From CAVXHQ01 sp963761735 (lineage in GTDB: Bacteria; Pseudomonadota; Alphaproteobacteria; Rhodobacterales; Rhodobacteraceae): a DNA stretch of 64,000 bases. The notes under the pieces were generated by a model. That model saw only the letters and a list, made by a program, of their open reading frames with translations. It made no database searches and was not told the origin of the DNA. The translations under genes and the position numbers were made by a program. Of this stretch, positions 37,009 to 46,031 are shown piece after piece; position 1 is the first letter of the stretch; each line of letters starts with the position of its first letter. The DNA lies in contig CAVXHQ010000001.1 in assembly GCA_963761735.1 (NCBI GenBank), positions 558,001-622,000 of the forward strand, read 5' to 3'.

Positions 37009-38421
37009 TCAGGTCGTTATCCGCTCGGGCGGCGCATCCAGCAGCGCGCGCAGGCGGCCCATCGCCGCGGCAAAATCGGCCGCACCCACCTGCCCGTTCA
37101 TCGCGATGCGCACGGCATGGACGCGCCGGCTGTCGCGCAGGGCGAAATCCTCGGCCGTCTTGAGCAACACGCCCGCCTCACGCGCGGCCTCGCCGAATTC
37201 GCCGGCGCGCCAGCCGTCCGGCAGCTCGAGCCAGACCAGCGGAACGCCATCGCGCCAAACGATTTTGTACCCGCCGAGCGCATTGACCGCCGTGCGCACA
37301 TCCTGCGCGACGCGGTCGATGATCGCGCGGCGGATGCCTGTCATCTGCGGCTGCGCCATCATCCATGCGTACAGGTCGGTGACGATCCGGCTGACGCCGA
37401 ACGACGAACAGGTCGCCGTGCGCGCCGCCCGTGCCGCCCAGAGGCGCGGGGCGACGCCAAACCCGATCCGCAGCGCCGCCGAGAGCGATTTCGACGGCGA
37501 GGCGACGACCCAGCCCAGGTCGGGCAAGAGTGCGCGGTACGACGGCCCGGCGCGTTCGGTCAGAGAATAGCAGTCGTCGTCGACGATATGGACGCCGTGG
37601 CGGGCGGCAATGGCGGCGATGGCCTCGCGGCGGGCCATGCCAGTGCAGGTCAGCGTCGGGTTGTTCACCTCCGACGAGGTCAGGAAAACCTGAATGCCGC
37701 GCGCGCGGATTGCGGCCTCGAAGGCATCCGGAAGCGGGCCGTCCGCGTCACCCTCGATGCCCACCACCTCGGCCCGGCACAGCGCGGCGGCACTGCGAAA
37801 ACCGCCGTAACTGAGCGTTTCGACCGCCACCACCGGCGCCGGGCCGCGCAGTACCGTCTGCAGGATCAGAACGATCGCATTCTGTCCGCCATGCCCCAGA
37901 AAGACGTCACCGACATCGAGAGGCCCCAGTGCCCTCTCGGCGCATTGGTCGCGAAACGCCGCGCGCGCAGGCTCGCCCGTGTCGGTGCTGGGATAGCGCA
38001 ACAGGCCATCCTCGCCCAAGGCGGTGCCGACATGGACGAGCCCGTCGCGGATCAGAGCGCCCTGACCGAGATCAGGCAGGCGCGGACTGACGAAATGGCC
38101 GACCTGCGACATATCGTGTCCGATATCGGGAAACTGCGCGCGCCGTGCGGGGGGACGTTCAGAAACCGGCGCGGCGCGGGCCACGAAGGTGCCGCGGCCC
38201 ACCTCGCCCCGTAAAACGCCCTCGTCGGTCAGCACCGCATAGGCGCGCGCGACGGTGCCCGGCGTCACCCCCAGACGGTAGGCCAGATCCCGCACCGGCG
38301 AGAGCCTGTCGCCGGCATCGAGCACCCCCTGCGCCACGGCCTGCCGCAGCCCGGCGACAAGGGCGGGATATTTCGACCGGCCCGCTGCCGCCAGATGGTC
38401 CTGCAATATTGTATCCAGCAC
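37009..38421 (-). CDS. MocR-type regulator (GntR helix-turn-helix plus aminotransferase domain)
   Basis: A 470-residue fusion. Residues about 18-85 form a GntR winged helix (SPVRDLAYRLGVTPGTVARAYAVL); residues 120-460 form a fold-type I aminotransferase with the PLP region VASPSKSLSAALRIGFG, where Lys is the predicted PLP anchor, and an upstream DDDCY for the ring. MocR proteins sense PLP-linked metabolites such as GABA or taurine. The start is GTG 38421. It is divergent from a DUF1127 gene, with four ATTGTA boxes between, so it probably controls both itself and that gene. Confidence 0.93.
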   Translation of the reverse strand: MLDTILQDHLAAAGRSKYPALVAGLRQAVAQGVLDAGDRLSPVRDLAYRLGVTPGTVARAYAVLTDEGVLRGEVGRGTFVARAAPVSERPPARRAQFPDIGHDMSQVGHFVSPRLPDLGQGALIRDGLVHVGTALGEDGLLRYPSTDTGEPARAAFRDQCAERALGPLDVGDVFLGHGGQNAIVLILQTVLRGPAPVVAVETLSYGGFRSAAALCRAEVVGIEGDADGPLPDAFEAAIRARGIQVFLTSSEVNNPTLTCTGMARREAIAAIAARHGVHIVDDDCYSLTERAGPSYRALLPDLGWVVASPSKSLSAALRIGFGVAPRLWAARAARTATCSSFGVSRIVTDLYAWMMAQPQMTGIRRAIIDRVAQDVRTAVNALGGYKIVWRDGVPLVWLELPDGWRAGEFGEAAREAGVLLKTAEDFALRDSRRVHAVRIAMNGQVGAADFAAAMGRLRALLDAPPERITT

Positions 38422-38451
38422 AATAGATCCTTTGACATGGCAAGCTGCACG

Positions 38452-38502
38452 ATTGTACTAATTTATTGTAGCGATAGGCTATATTGTACCAACACAATTG
38501 TA
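38452..38502. promoter_or_regulatory. Four ATTGTA boxes, candidate MocR operator
   Basis: ATTGTA occurs at 38452, 38465, 38483 and 38497, all in the same orientation, as two pairs spaced 13 and 14 bases. The outer members read ATTGTACTA and ATTGTACCA. Direct repeats of this kind are the usual MocR binding layout. The boxes end 12 bases before the DUF1127 ATG and lie 31 bases from the mocR start. Confidence 0.75.
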
Positions 38503-38514
38503 AAGGACGATCCG

Positions 38515-38742
38515 ATGAGCCCCGCGTTTCACGCCGCCGATCTCGCCCAGCTTGCCAGCCGCCCGAGCATCCCCGCTCCTGCCGCCGTCGCCCTGCGCCT
38601 GGCCGTCGTGATCGTCAAATGGGACATGCGGCACCGGACCAGACGCGCCTTGATGCGCCTCGACGCGCATGAGCTCGCGGACATCGGTCTCACGCCCGAC
38701 GATGCCCGCCGCGAGGCAGCACTTCAGTTCTGGAAGGCCTGA
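38515..38742 (+). CDS. DUF1127 small protein
   Basis: A 75-residue protein ending in the DUF1127 module RRALMRLDAHELADIGLTPDDARREA, an Arg-rich helical domain. In alphaproteobacteria some DUF1127 proteins bind RNA or affect phosphate and oxidative-stress responses. ATG 38515 follows AAAGGA. It is transcribed away from the MocR gene through the ATTGTA boxes and ends at a strong terminator. Confidence 0.87.
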   Translation: MSPAFHAADLAQLASRPSIPAPAAVALRLAVVIVKWDMRHRTRRALMRLDAHELADIGLTPDDARREAALQFWKA

Positions 38743-38766
38743 CTCTTCCCCGGCCTTCCACACCTC

Positions 38767-38803
38767 GGGGGGAAACGCGCCCAAGCGCGCTCCCCCCTTT
38801 TTT
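38767..38803 (+). terminator. Strong intrinsic terminator after the DUF1127 gene
   Basis: Outer stem GGGGGGA/TCCCCCC (38767-38773 with 38791-38797), inner GCGC/GCGC stem with a CCAA loop, then six T (38798-38803). Confidence 0.93.
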
Positions 38804-39228
38804 CACGCGACCGGCTCCGATCCCGATACTGACTGCGGCGGGATCGCATAGGTCAGGCTGGCGCGCGCCACCAGAATTTCGCCCTGCGTCAGCATCACAT
38901 CCCCCACCGCGAGCCGCTTGCCGAGTTTCAGGATGCGTGCTGTTCCGGTCACGTCAGATGCCACAGGTTTGCGCAGGAAATCGATGGAACAATTCGTCGT
39001 CACCGCGAGGGCCCGCGGGCCGATCCGGCTGAGCAAGGCCAGATAAAACGCCACGTCGGCCAGTGCAAACAGGCTTGGCCCCGACACGGTGCCACCGGGC
39101 CGCAGATGCCGCCCGGCCACCAGAAGGCGCAGAGCGATGCCATCCCCCGTCACCGCGTCGATGGCAAAATCCGTGGCGACCTGCCCGAACGTCGTATCGA
39201 GAAACCGTCGGAGTTCGTCGATGGTCAT
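38803..39228 (-). CDS. Hotdog-fold thioesterase (PaaI family)
   Basis: A 141-residue hotdog protein. The central helix LRPGGTVSGPSLFALADVAFYLALLSRIG carries the catalytic-type Gly/Asp pattern and is followed by the strand block TTNCSIDFLRKPV. PaaI-type enzymes cleave acyl- or aryl-CoA thioesters. The substrate is not evident. It reads toward the DUF1127 terminator and away from the M32 peptidase on the same strand. Confidence 0.9.
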   Translation of the reverse strand: MTIDELRRFLDTTFGQVATDFAIDAVTGDGIALRLLVAGRHLRPGGTVSGPSLFALADVAFYLALLSRIGPRALAVTTNCSIDFLRKPVASDVTGTARILKLGKRLAVGDVMLTQGEILVARASLTYAIPPQSVSGSEPVA

Positions 39229-39270
39229 CTGGTCTTTCCATTCAAGCGACGGCCCGGCGCATCTGACCCG

Positions 39271-40755
39271 TCAGACACCGTAGAGCCCGGTGAATTTCGT
39301 CTCCAGATAGTCGAGCAAGGGCCCTTCGTCGGGCACCATACCGCTGGCGCGTCCGATCACGTCGCGCGGCGCATAGAGCCCGCCGTGACGCTGTACATGG
39401 TCGCGCAGCCATCCCGTCGCCGCGGATGTCTCGCCACGCGCAAGGTCTGCGTCGAGGTTCGGAACCGCCACGCGCAGCGCCGCGTGCAGACAGCTCGCGT
39501 AGACGTTGCCGAGCGTATAGGTCGGGAAATAGCCGAACAGGCCGACCGACCAGTGCACGTCCTGCAACAATCCGTTCGACGGCCTGTCGACGCCATAGCC
39601 GAAATCGGCCCTGAACCGGTCGTTCCACGCCCCTTCCAGGTCGCCGACCGCCAGATCGCCGGAAATCAGCGCCCGCTCGAGGTCGTAGCGGATCAGTACA
39701 TGCAGATTGTACTGCACCTCGTCGGCCTCGGTGCGGATGTATCCGTTCGCAACGCGGTTGACGCAGCCGTAAAACGCATCCTCATCCGCGACGCCGAAAT
39801 CGCCGAACCGGTCGCGCATCCGGCCATAGAGCCAGCCGGTGAACGCGCGGCTGCGGGCAAGCTGGTTTTCATAGATCCGGCTCTGGCTTTCGTGGACGCC
39901 CATCGACACGCCGTTGCCCAGCGGCGACAACAGATAGCCACCGTCGATGCCCTGTTCATAACAGGCGTGGCCGACCTCGTGGATCGTCGAATAAAAGCAG
40001 TTGAACGGATCGGCGGGGTCGACGCGGGTGGTGATCCGCACATCGGTGCCGGAGCCGGACGAGAACGGGTGCACCGCCGTGTCGATGCGCCCGCGATCGA
40101 AATCATAGCCGAAGGTGCGCGCCAGTTCCTGCGACAGGGCGAGCTGTCCCGCCGCGTCGAAACTGCCCGTCAATGGCGCGGGGGCCCGTCCGTCCTGCAC
40201 CCGGGCGCCCAGCACCCGCTCGCGCAGTGCCACCAGCCGGGGCCGCAGGGCTGCGAACATCGCGTCGAGGTCGGCGGCCCGCGTGCCCGGTTCGTAATCG
40301 TCGAGCATCGCGTCATAAACGTCGCCGCCATCCGCAAGGGCCGCGCCTTCTTCGCGCCTGAGGTCGAGGACCTGCGACAGTGCGGGCAAGAACGCGGCGA
40401 CGTCCTGTGCGGCACGGGCGTCGGCCCAGATGCCCTGCGATTTCGACGTGACCCGCGCGATTTCGGCGGCGAGCCGTGCCGGAACCCGGTTGGTGCGGTC
40501 AAAACTGCGTCGGATCAGGCGCAGGTTGGCCTGTTGCGCGGCACCGTCCGCCTGTGCCGCCGCCAGCCAGTCGCCGACGCGCGGATCGGTCCGGCGCGCG
40601 TGCAGTACGGCTTCCAGCGCGGCCGTTTCCTCGCCGCGCTGCTCGGCCGCCCCCCTGGGCATCATGGTTTCCTGATCCCAGCCCAGCCGCCCCATGATCT
40701 GCCCAAGCGCCTCGGTCTCGCGCTGAAAACCCATCAGCTCGTCATATGCGGTCAT
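39271..40755 (-). CDS. M32-family carboxypeptidase (Taq type)
   Basis: A 494-residue zinc carboxypeptidase. The active site is TIHEVGHACYEQG (HExxH) with the downstream Glu in HESQSRIYENQ. Other family marks are LGWDQETMMPRGAAEQRGEE and HPFSSGSGTDVRITTR. These enzymes trim C-terminal residues from peptides in the cytoplasm. ATG 40755 is set by AAGGA seven bases upstream; ATG 40761 would place it too close. Confidence 0.95.
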   Translation of the reverse strand: MTAYDELMGFQRETEALGQIMGRLGWDQETMMPRGAAEQRGEETAALEAVLHARRTDPRVGDWLAAAQADGAAQQANLRLIRRSFDRTNRVPARLAAEIARVTSKSQGIWADARAAQDVAAFLPALSQVLDLRREEGAALADGGDVYDAMLDDYEPGTRAADLDAMFAALRPRLVALRERVLGARVQDGRAPAPLTGSFDAAGQLALSQELARTFGYDFDRGRIDTAVHPFSSGSGTDVRITTRVDPADPFNCFYSTIHEVGHACYEQGIDGGYLLSPLGNGVSMGVHESQSRIYENQLARSRAFTGWLYGRMRDRFGDFGVADEDAFYGCVNRVANGYIRTEADEVQYNLHVLIRYDLERALISGDLAVGDLEGAWNDRFRADFGYGVDRPSNGLLQDVHWSVGLFGYFPTYTLGNVYASCLHAALRVAVPNLDADLARGETSAATGWLRDHVQRHGGLYAPRDVIGRASGMVPDEGPLLDYLETKFTGLYGV

Positions 40756-40804
40756 GGTCATGTCCTTCGGCAGAAGTCCGCGCAAGCGGCGCGTCGGAAA
40801 AAGA

Positions 40805-41951
40805 TCAGCGCAGGCTTTGCGCGCGGGGATACCGGGCCGTAAAACGCGCCCGCAGGATCAACAGCCACAGAGCGATGGCGGTGAACTGATGGAGGATCGC
40901 GATGTGCCACTGCGCCGAATACAACACCGTGACGATGCCGATGACGATCTGCACCGCCATCAGCGCCAGCATCGCCGAAAACGCCGCCCGCACCGAGGCC
41001 AGCGCCGAGCGCCGCGCCCGCCACCAGACCGCAATCGCCAGCACCGCAAGGCCGTAGCCCCACATCCGGTGGATGAACTGCACGAGCCCCGCATCCTCGA
41101 AGAAATTGCGCCAGACCGGCGTCAGGCCGAACGGAAAGGGCGGCAGGAACCCGTCGCCCATCAGCGGCCAGGTGGGAAAGGCGCGCCCCGCGTCGATGCC
41201 CGCGACCAGCGCGCCCAGCAGGATCTGCACAAAGGCCACACCCACCAGCACACCGCCGAGCCGCGCCAGCGTGGCATCTCCCGCGCGCCGCGCGACCATC
41301 AGGTCGGACTGGCGTCGGCCCAGACGCATCCCCCCCCAGCCGATGATCCCCAGAATGACGAAAGCGGTGCCAAGGTGGGCGGCCAGCATATAGGACGCGA
41401 CAGCGATCATCCCGGCCTGAAGGCCCGAATTCACCATCGCCCAGCCGATTGCCCCCTGCACGCCGATCAGCGCGCCAAGGCCGAACATCGGCGCCGTCCA
41501 GCGGGCCGGAAATTTCCTGCGCGCCGCGAACCAGATAGAATCCCGCGAACCAGACGAGGCCGATCAGCCGCCCCAGCTGACGGTGCGCCCATTCCCACCA
41601 GTAGATCGATTTGAATTCATCCAGGGTCATGCCCCGGTTCATCAGGTCGTACTGCGGAATCGCGCGATAGGCATCGAATTCCGCCTGCCAGTCGGTGTCG
41701 TTCAGGGGCGGCACCGTGCCGCTGATCGGCGCCCATTCGGTGATCGACAGACCCGAGTCGGTCAGCCGCGTCAGCCCGCCCAGCGTGATCATCACCACCA
41801 CGAGCACGCCCAGCAGCACGAGCCAGCGGCGCACCGACCCGCGCGCGGGACCGGTGGCGCGGTCGATGGCGCCGGGGGCCGCACCCTGTCTGGTGTCGCC
41901 GCCCACCTCCTCGAAGATGGTGCGGTTGCCGGTTTTCGCCTTCAGACCCAT
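40805..41951 (-). pseudogene. ctaA: Heme A synthase, split by a single-base frameshift
   Basis: CtaA/COX15 oxidises heme O to heme A for aa3-type oxidases in the inner membrane. The first frame (ATG 41951) has LVLLGVLVVVMITLGGLTRLTDSGLSITEW and WWEWAHRQLGRLIGLVW (heme-binding His). At about 41539 one extra base (in ttctatctgg) shifts the frame; the second goes on as FAARRKFPARWTAPMFGLG-type sequence, then ASYMLAAHLGTAFV (second His), FIHRMWGYGLAVLAI and LHQFTAIALWLLI (further His). All parts are otherwise well kept. Sequencing error is a real alternative. Confidence 0.9.
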
Positions 41952-42006
41952 GCTGCCCCCGTTCGGTTGCCGAGTACCTAAGGCGCCCTGCGGGGACGGG
42001 CAAGCG

Positions 42007-42759
42007 TCACCCCCCGCTGCGTCCGCGCACCAATTGCCGCAGCATGCCGTGCAGCATCTTGGCATCGGCATCGGTCAGCGGCATCCTGCTCCACATGTTG
42101 CGCAGGTTTTGCATCATGTGCGCCGCCTTGTGATCCGGAAAGAAGAACCCCTGCTGGTCCAGAACGCTCTCGAAGTGCTGTGCGAGGGCCGCGATATCGG
42201 CCTGAGAGGCGGGGGCGGCCCCGGCCATGCCACCGGCGGCAACCATCGGCAAATCGCGCGCCTGCCCCCATTCATATCCGCACAGAAGCACGCATTGCGC
42301 AAGGTTCAGGGACGGAAACGCCGGGTTCACCGGCACCCGGACGATCGCGTTGGCCAGCGCGATATCGTCGTTTTCCAACCCCGTGCGCTCCGGCCCGAAC
42401 AGCATCGCCACCTTTTGCCCCGCCGCGATCCGCGCCGCCGCATCGGCCATCGCGGCCTGAGGCGGCAGCACCGGCGTGGTCATGTCGCGGCCCCGCGCGG
42501 TGGTGGCATAGACATAGTGGCAATCGGCGACAGCCTGCGCGGTCGTGGAAAACAGGCCTGCCGCATCCAGAACACGTCCCGCGCCCGAGGCGAGGGCCGC
42601 GGCCCGCTCGCTCGGCCAGCCGTCGCGCGGATCGACGACGCGCATCCGGCTCAGGCCGAAATTCCACATCGCGCGGGCGGCGGCGCCGATGTTTTCGCCC
42701 ATCTGCGGCCGCACCAGCACAATGGCGGGTTCTGCCTGCGTCGCGTTCGTGTCGGTCAT
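42007..42759 (-). CDS. trmJ: tRNA 2'-O-methyltransferase TrmJ
   Basis: A 250-residue SPOUT methyltransferase that methylates the ribose at position 32 of tRNA with SAM. Motif 1 is LVRPQMGENIGAAARAMWNFG, motif 2 VAMLFGPERTGLENDD and motif 3 VPVNPAFPSLNLAQCVLLCGYE, forming the trefoil-knot cofactor site. ATG 42759 gives the usual start. The C-terminal helical extension contains FFFPDHKAAHMMQNLRNMW. Confidence 0.94.
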   Translation of the reverse strand: MTDTNATQAEPAIVLVRPQMGENIGAAARAMWNFGLSRMRVVDPRDGWPSERAAALASGAGRVLDAAGLFSTTAQAVADCHYVYATTARGRDMTTPVLPPQAAMADAAARIAAGQKVAMLFGPERTGLENDDIALANAIVRVPVNPAFPSLNLAQCVLLCGYEWGQARDLPMVAAGGMAGAAPASQADIAALAQHFESVLDQQGFFFPDHKAAHMMQNLRNMWSRMPLTDADAKMLHGMLRQLVRGRSGG

Positions 42760-42988
42760 GCGTTCTCTCCCCGGTCCCTGCCACATGCCGGACCGCGCGG
42801 AATACCCACGCGCACGGACACCGGTCAACCCCGGCGACAAGGGAGACGCCCCGCACTTGCCATGCGGTTGCGCGGTGCGCCCAGCGGCACCTTCGGCCAC
42901 CTCGGGCCACAACCCCCGCCCGCAAGAGCGTGGTCAACGCGCACGGACCGCGCTATAGCGCGTCACCACATCCCGAAAGCGCCAGACC

Positions 42989-43618
42989 ATGACCGAGACC
43001 GACCAGCCCGACCGCCCGCAACTGTACCTCGTCACACCGCCGGTATTCGAGATCGCGGCGTTTTCGCCCGTCCTTGCCGCCTGCCTCGATGCCGTGCCCA
43101 CGGCCTGCGTGCGCCTGTCGCTTGCCAGCCGCGACATGGACGCGATCAGCCGCACGGCGGATGCCATGCGCGAGGTCTGCCACGCCCGCGACGTTGCCAT
43201 CGTCATCGAGGCGCATATGAAGCTGGTCGAGCCGCTGGGCCTCGACGGGGTGCACATGACCGACGGCTCGCGCGGGATCCGCACGGTGCGCAAGACGCTG
43301 GGCGAGGATGCCATCGTCGGCACCTGGTGCGCCACCTCGCGTCACGACGGGATGACAGCGGGCGAGCTGGGCGCCGATTACGTCAGCTTCGGCCCGCTGT
43401 CCGCGACGCCGCTGGACAGCGACGACCCCGCGACGCTCGAGCTGTTCCAGTGGTGGTCCGAGATGATCGAGGTGCCGGTGGTGGCCGAAGGGTCGCTCGA
43501 CGCAGAGCTGATCGCGACACTTGCGCCCCACGCCGATTTCATCGCCCTCGGCGCCGAGATCTGGTCGGCGCCGGATCCTGCGCAGGCGCTGCGCGGCCTG
43601 TACGCCGCCTTCGGCTAG
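42989..43618 (+). CDS. Thiamine phosphate synthase family protein
   Basis: A 209-residue TIM-barrel protein with QLYLVTPP at the start, VAIVIEAHMKLVEPLGLDGVHM, GTWCATSRHDGMTAGELGADYVSFGPLSATP and a final FIALGAEIW. These match ThiE, which joins HMP-PP and thiazole phosphate. The pyrophosphate-binding residues of classical ThiE are only partly evident, so it may be a divergent paralogue or a salvage form. It is convergent with olsA, overlapping by four bases. Confidence 0.8.
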   Translation: MTETDQPDRPQLYLVTPPVFEIAAFSPVLAACLDAVPTACVRLSLASRDMDAISRTADAMREVCHARDVAIVIEAHMKLVEPLGLDGVHMTDGSRGIRTVRKTLGEDAIVGTWCATSRHDGMTAGELGADYVSFGPLSATPLDSDDPATLELFQWWSEMIEVPVVAEGSLDAELIATLAPHADFIALGAEIWSAPDPAQALRGLYAAFG

Positions 43619-44493
43619 GCGCCGCCCGACGCCATATCCCCGAAGGTACTGCGCACCGCGCGTTCCGCCGACCGTGCCAGAGCCTTGCGCCCACCTGCCC
43701 CCGCGACGACGATCGGCGGCGCATAGCGTACCGCCACCGCGCCGTGCCGGCGCTGCGCCAGCATCGCCAGAAGGTGCGGGCCAAAATCCATATTGCCCCA
43801 CCAGCCATAGAATTGCGCCGTCCGGTCGGGCGGCGCAGTGTACCGAATGGCAACCGGCTGCACCCAGAGGTCCGGGGTGGCAGCCGACTGAACCACCAGC
43901 GCCTCGAACAGTGTCGGTTTGAACGGCAGCACCTGCGCACCGTCCGACGAGGTCCCTTCGGGGAACAGGGTAAGCCGCTGCCCGGTTGCCAGCCGTGTGC
44001 CGAACTGCGCCACATGTGCGACGGCCTGTGCGCGATCGCGGCGGATGAAAAGGGTGCCGGTGGCACGGGCGAGCCAGCCGATCCCGGCCCAGCCGGCAAC
44101 CTCGGATTTGGCGACGAAATACATCGGCTGATGCGCGTTCAGCACGAATATATCGAGCCAGGAAGCGTGGTTGGTAACGATGACGCCCTGCCCGGTCGCC
44201 TGCCCGCCATGCCGGTCCGTGCGCAGCCCCAGGATGCCGAGCACGGCGCGGCAAACCGCCACCGTGATCCGTCCCGTGACGGGCCGCGCCGGGCCCCGGA
44301 CACGCGCCTCGACGGGCCGCAGGATCAGTGTCGCAACAAGGCCCGCCGCCAGAACGAGCACCAGCGGCACGGCGCGCAGGCCAGCACGCAGCCACCCCGA
44401 CGGCGTCGGGCGCGGCAGGGGGGGCCTGTCGCCGGCCCGCCATGTGCCGGGATGTGCGGCGGGGCGCTCAGGATTGGCTGCGGGTGTCGTCAC
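43615..44493 (-). CDS. olsA: Acyltransferase OlsA (lyso-ornithine lipid / PlsC type)
   Basis: A 292-residue membrane acyltransferase. An N-terminal helix (LRAVPLVLVLAAGLVATLIL) precedes the catalytic NHASWLD (NHx4D) and the FPEGTSSDG phosphate-binding motif. PlsC-type enzymes acylate lysophosphatidate; OlsA acylates lyso-ornithine lipid. Overlap of its GTG start with the stop of the olsB gene makes OlsA the better call. Product: ornithine lipids, phosphate-free membrane lipids. Confidence 0.87.
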   Translation of the reverse strand: MTTPAANPERPAAHPGTWRAGDRPPLPRPTPSGWLRAGLRAVPLVLVLAAGLVATLILRPVEARVRGPARPVTGRITVAVCRAVLGILGLRTDRHGGQATGQGVIVTNHASWLDIFVLNAHQPMYFVAKSEVAGWAGIGWLARATGTLFIRRDRAQAVAHVAQFGTRLATGQRLTLFPEGTSSDGAQVLPFKPTLFEALVVQSAATPDLWVQPVAIRYTAPPDRTAQFYGWWGNMDFGPHLLAMLAQRRHGAVAVRYAPPIVVAGAGGRKALARSAERAVRSTFGDMASGGA

Positions 44494-45317
44494 GCCGCAC
44501 CGTAAAGCCGCGCGACCTGCCGGTTCAGCTGCCGAACGTCCAGCATCAGGCAGACGTCGGTCGTATTGAAGTCGCGGTCGACGAACACGCCGTCGCCGAT
44601 CACTCCGCCAAGCCGCAGATAGGATTTCAGCACGGCAGGCGTGGCCCGCATCGCCGCCAGCATATCGATGGAACCGGCGCTGGCGCAGGGCGTCCACCCG
44701 CCCTGATGCGAACGGACGCGGATCGGCTGCGGCGCCGGATACCTGTCGTGCAGCACATCGAGGGCGGCCCGGTGCACCGCGCTGTCGCTGCCTGGAAACG
44801 ACGCCGTGCCAAACAGCAACTGCGCACCGCGCGCCGCCGCCGCCGCCGCAAGAGCGCGCCACAGCACCACCATCGCGGCCCCGCCGCGATATTCGCGCCG
44901 CAGACAGGTGCGGCCCACCTCGATCAGAATGTGCCCGCCGGTCAGCAACGGCGCGATATCGAACTCCTGGCCCGTGTAAAAACCGCCCGCCGCCGCCGCC
45001 TCGGTCCGGCCCATGACCCGCGTCGTACCCACGACACGGTGTCCGGCGGGTTGCGACAGATCTTCGACGATAAGATGACAGGCATGGGCATCGCAACGGT
45101 CGGTGTCCGCCAGCGCCCCCAGTTCACCGGCGAAGACCGCGCGGCGCAGATCGAAGGCCGCCTGAAGGTCCTGTTCCGTGCAGGCGATACGGGCGCGCAG
45201 GGATGCGGCCCCCGCCACCGTCCCGCAGGGGACACGCGCGTCGTGGCTGCGCAGGGGCAGCGACATGGATGTCTCGTCGTTCGGCATCGGCTCGCGGCTG
45301 CGGATCTGGCCCATCAT
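44490..45317 (-). CDS. olsB: L-ornithine N(alpha)-acyltransferase OlsB
   Basis: A protein of up to 275 residues that attaches a 3-hydroxyacyl chain from ACP to ornithine, the first step of ornithine-lipid synthesis. Family marks are DLQAAFDLRRAVFAGELG, GHILIEVGRTCLRREYRGGAAMVVLWRAL, LLFGTASFPGSD and the terminal GVIGDGVFVDRDFNTTDVCLMLD. The start is uncertain (45317, 45314 or 45287; none with a clear ribosome site). It overlaps olsA by four bases. Confidence 0.88.
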   Translation of the reverse strand: MMGQIRSREPMPNDETSMSLPLRSHDARVPCGTVAGAASLRARIACTEQDLQAAFDLRRAVFAGELGALADTDRCDAHACHLIVEDLSQPAGHRVVGTTRVMGRTEAAAAGGFYTGQEFDIAPLLTGGHILIEVGRTCLRREYRGGAAMVVLWRALAAAAAARGAQLLFGTASFPGSDSAVHRAALDVLHDRYPAPQPIRVRSHQGGWTPCASAGSIDMLAAMRATPAVLKSYLRLGGVIGDGVFVDRDFNTTDVCLMLDVRQLNRQVARLYGAA

Positions 45318-45776
45318 GCGCGTTATCTAGGCAGGCGGTAACGGTTTGGCAACTTTGTTTGCCGATATCTGATCACACAATGGCCGATACGAAGAATGCC
45401 ACCGCAAGGATCGGACCACCGCACCAATCGGGGTGTTTTCACGGCTCACAAGGCCATCGTGCCGTCAGCGCCGGTTGACACGCCCGGCACGCACACGTTT
45501 GAGTTGCACCGTGTCCCCCGGGGGAGCTGTCTGCAACCAAGCCTGCGGTCGACCGACCGCACCGAAAGGGTCCCGACGTGAGAGCGAACCGTCCGAGCCC
45601 ACCCGTCTACGGCGCTGTCTGCGCATGAGCCTGGCACGACCGGCAGGGCCCCCGGCGTCGACAGGATCGCAAGGCCGCGGTCCGGGTATGCGCCCGATAC
45701 CATGCTGCGCGTCAACCGGCGCGCCAGGGCCGTACCGAAAAATCGATCCCCGCGGCGATGCGCAGACAGGCGGTCG
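45318..45776. other. Intergenic region without a supported gene
   Basis: Only short overlapping frames are present, none with a ribosome site or recognisable product. It presumably holds the olsB promoter at its left side. I see no repeat or RNA structure of note. Confidence 0.55.
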
Positions 45777-45986
45777 TCACGACGTCACCACGATAAGTCC
45801 GACCACCGTACCATCGACGACAACCTTGCCTGCCTCGGGAAAAGAGACCGTCACCCGCCCGCCGATATTCGACTGGACCTGGCCCGTACCCCAGTCGGCC
45901 TGCTCGGGATGGCGCACCAGCATGCCGGGGCTCAGGAATTCCGTCATCCCCAGCGGCGCGCGCGCCGGTCTGTCCTCCTGCGTCAT
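45777..45986 (-). CDS. DUF3553 small protein
   Basis: A 69-residue protein whose core, SPGMLVRHPEQADWGTGQVQSN and GGRVTVSFPEAGKVV, is DUF3553, a small all-beta domain resembling the Tudor/CarD-like folds. Function unknown. ATG 45986 is divergent from chpT with 45 bases between. Confidence 0.85.
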   Translation of the reverse strand: MTQEDRPARAPLGMTEFLSPGMLVRHPEQADWGTGQVQSNIGGRVTVSFPEAGKVVVDGTVVGLIVVTS

Positions 45987-46031
45987 GATCCCTGCCCCTT
46001 CGCCCGTTTCTGATCCGTGGAAAGCCCGCAT

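Noticed and set aside
41695..44505. 936-codon plus-strand ORF
   Set aside because: It is antisense to ctaA, trmJ and olsA and out of frame with the ThiE-like gene; a high-GC shadow with Arg/Pro-rich nonsense.
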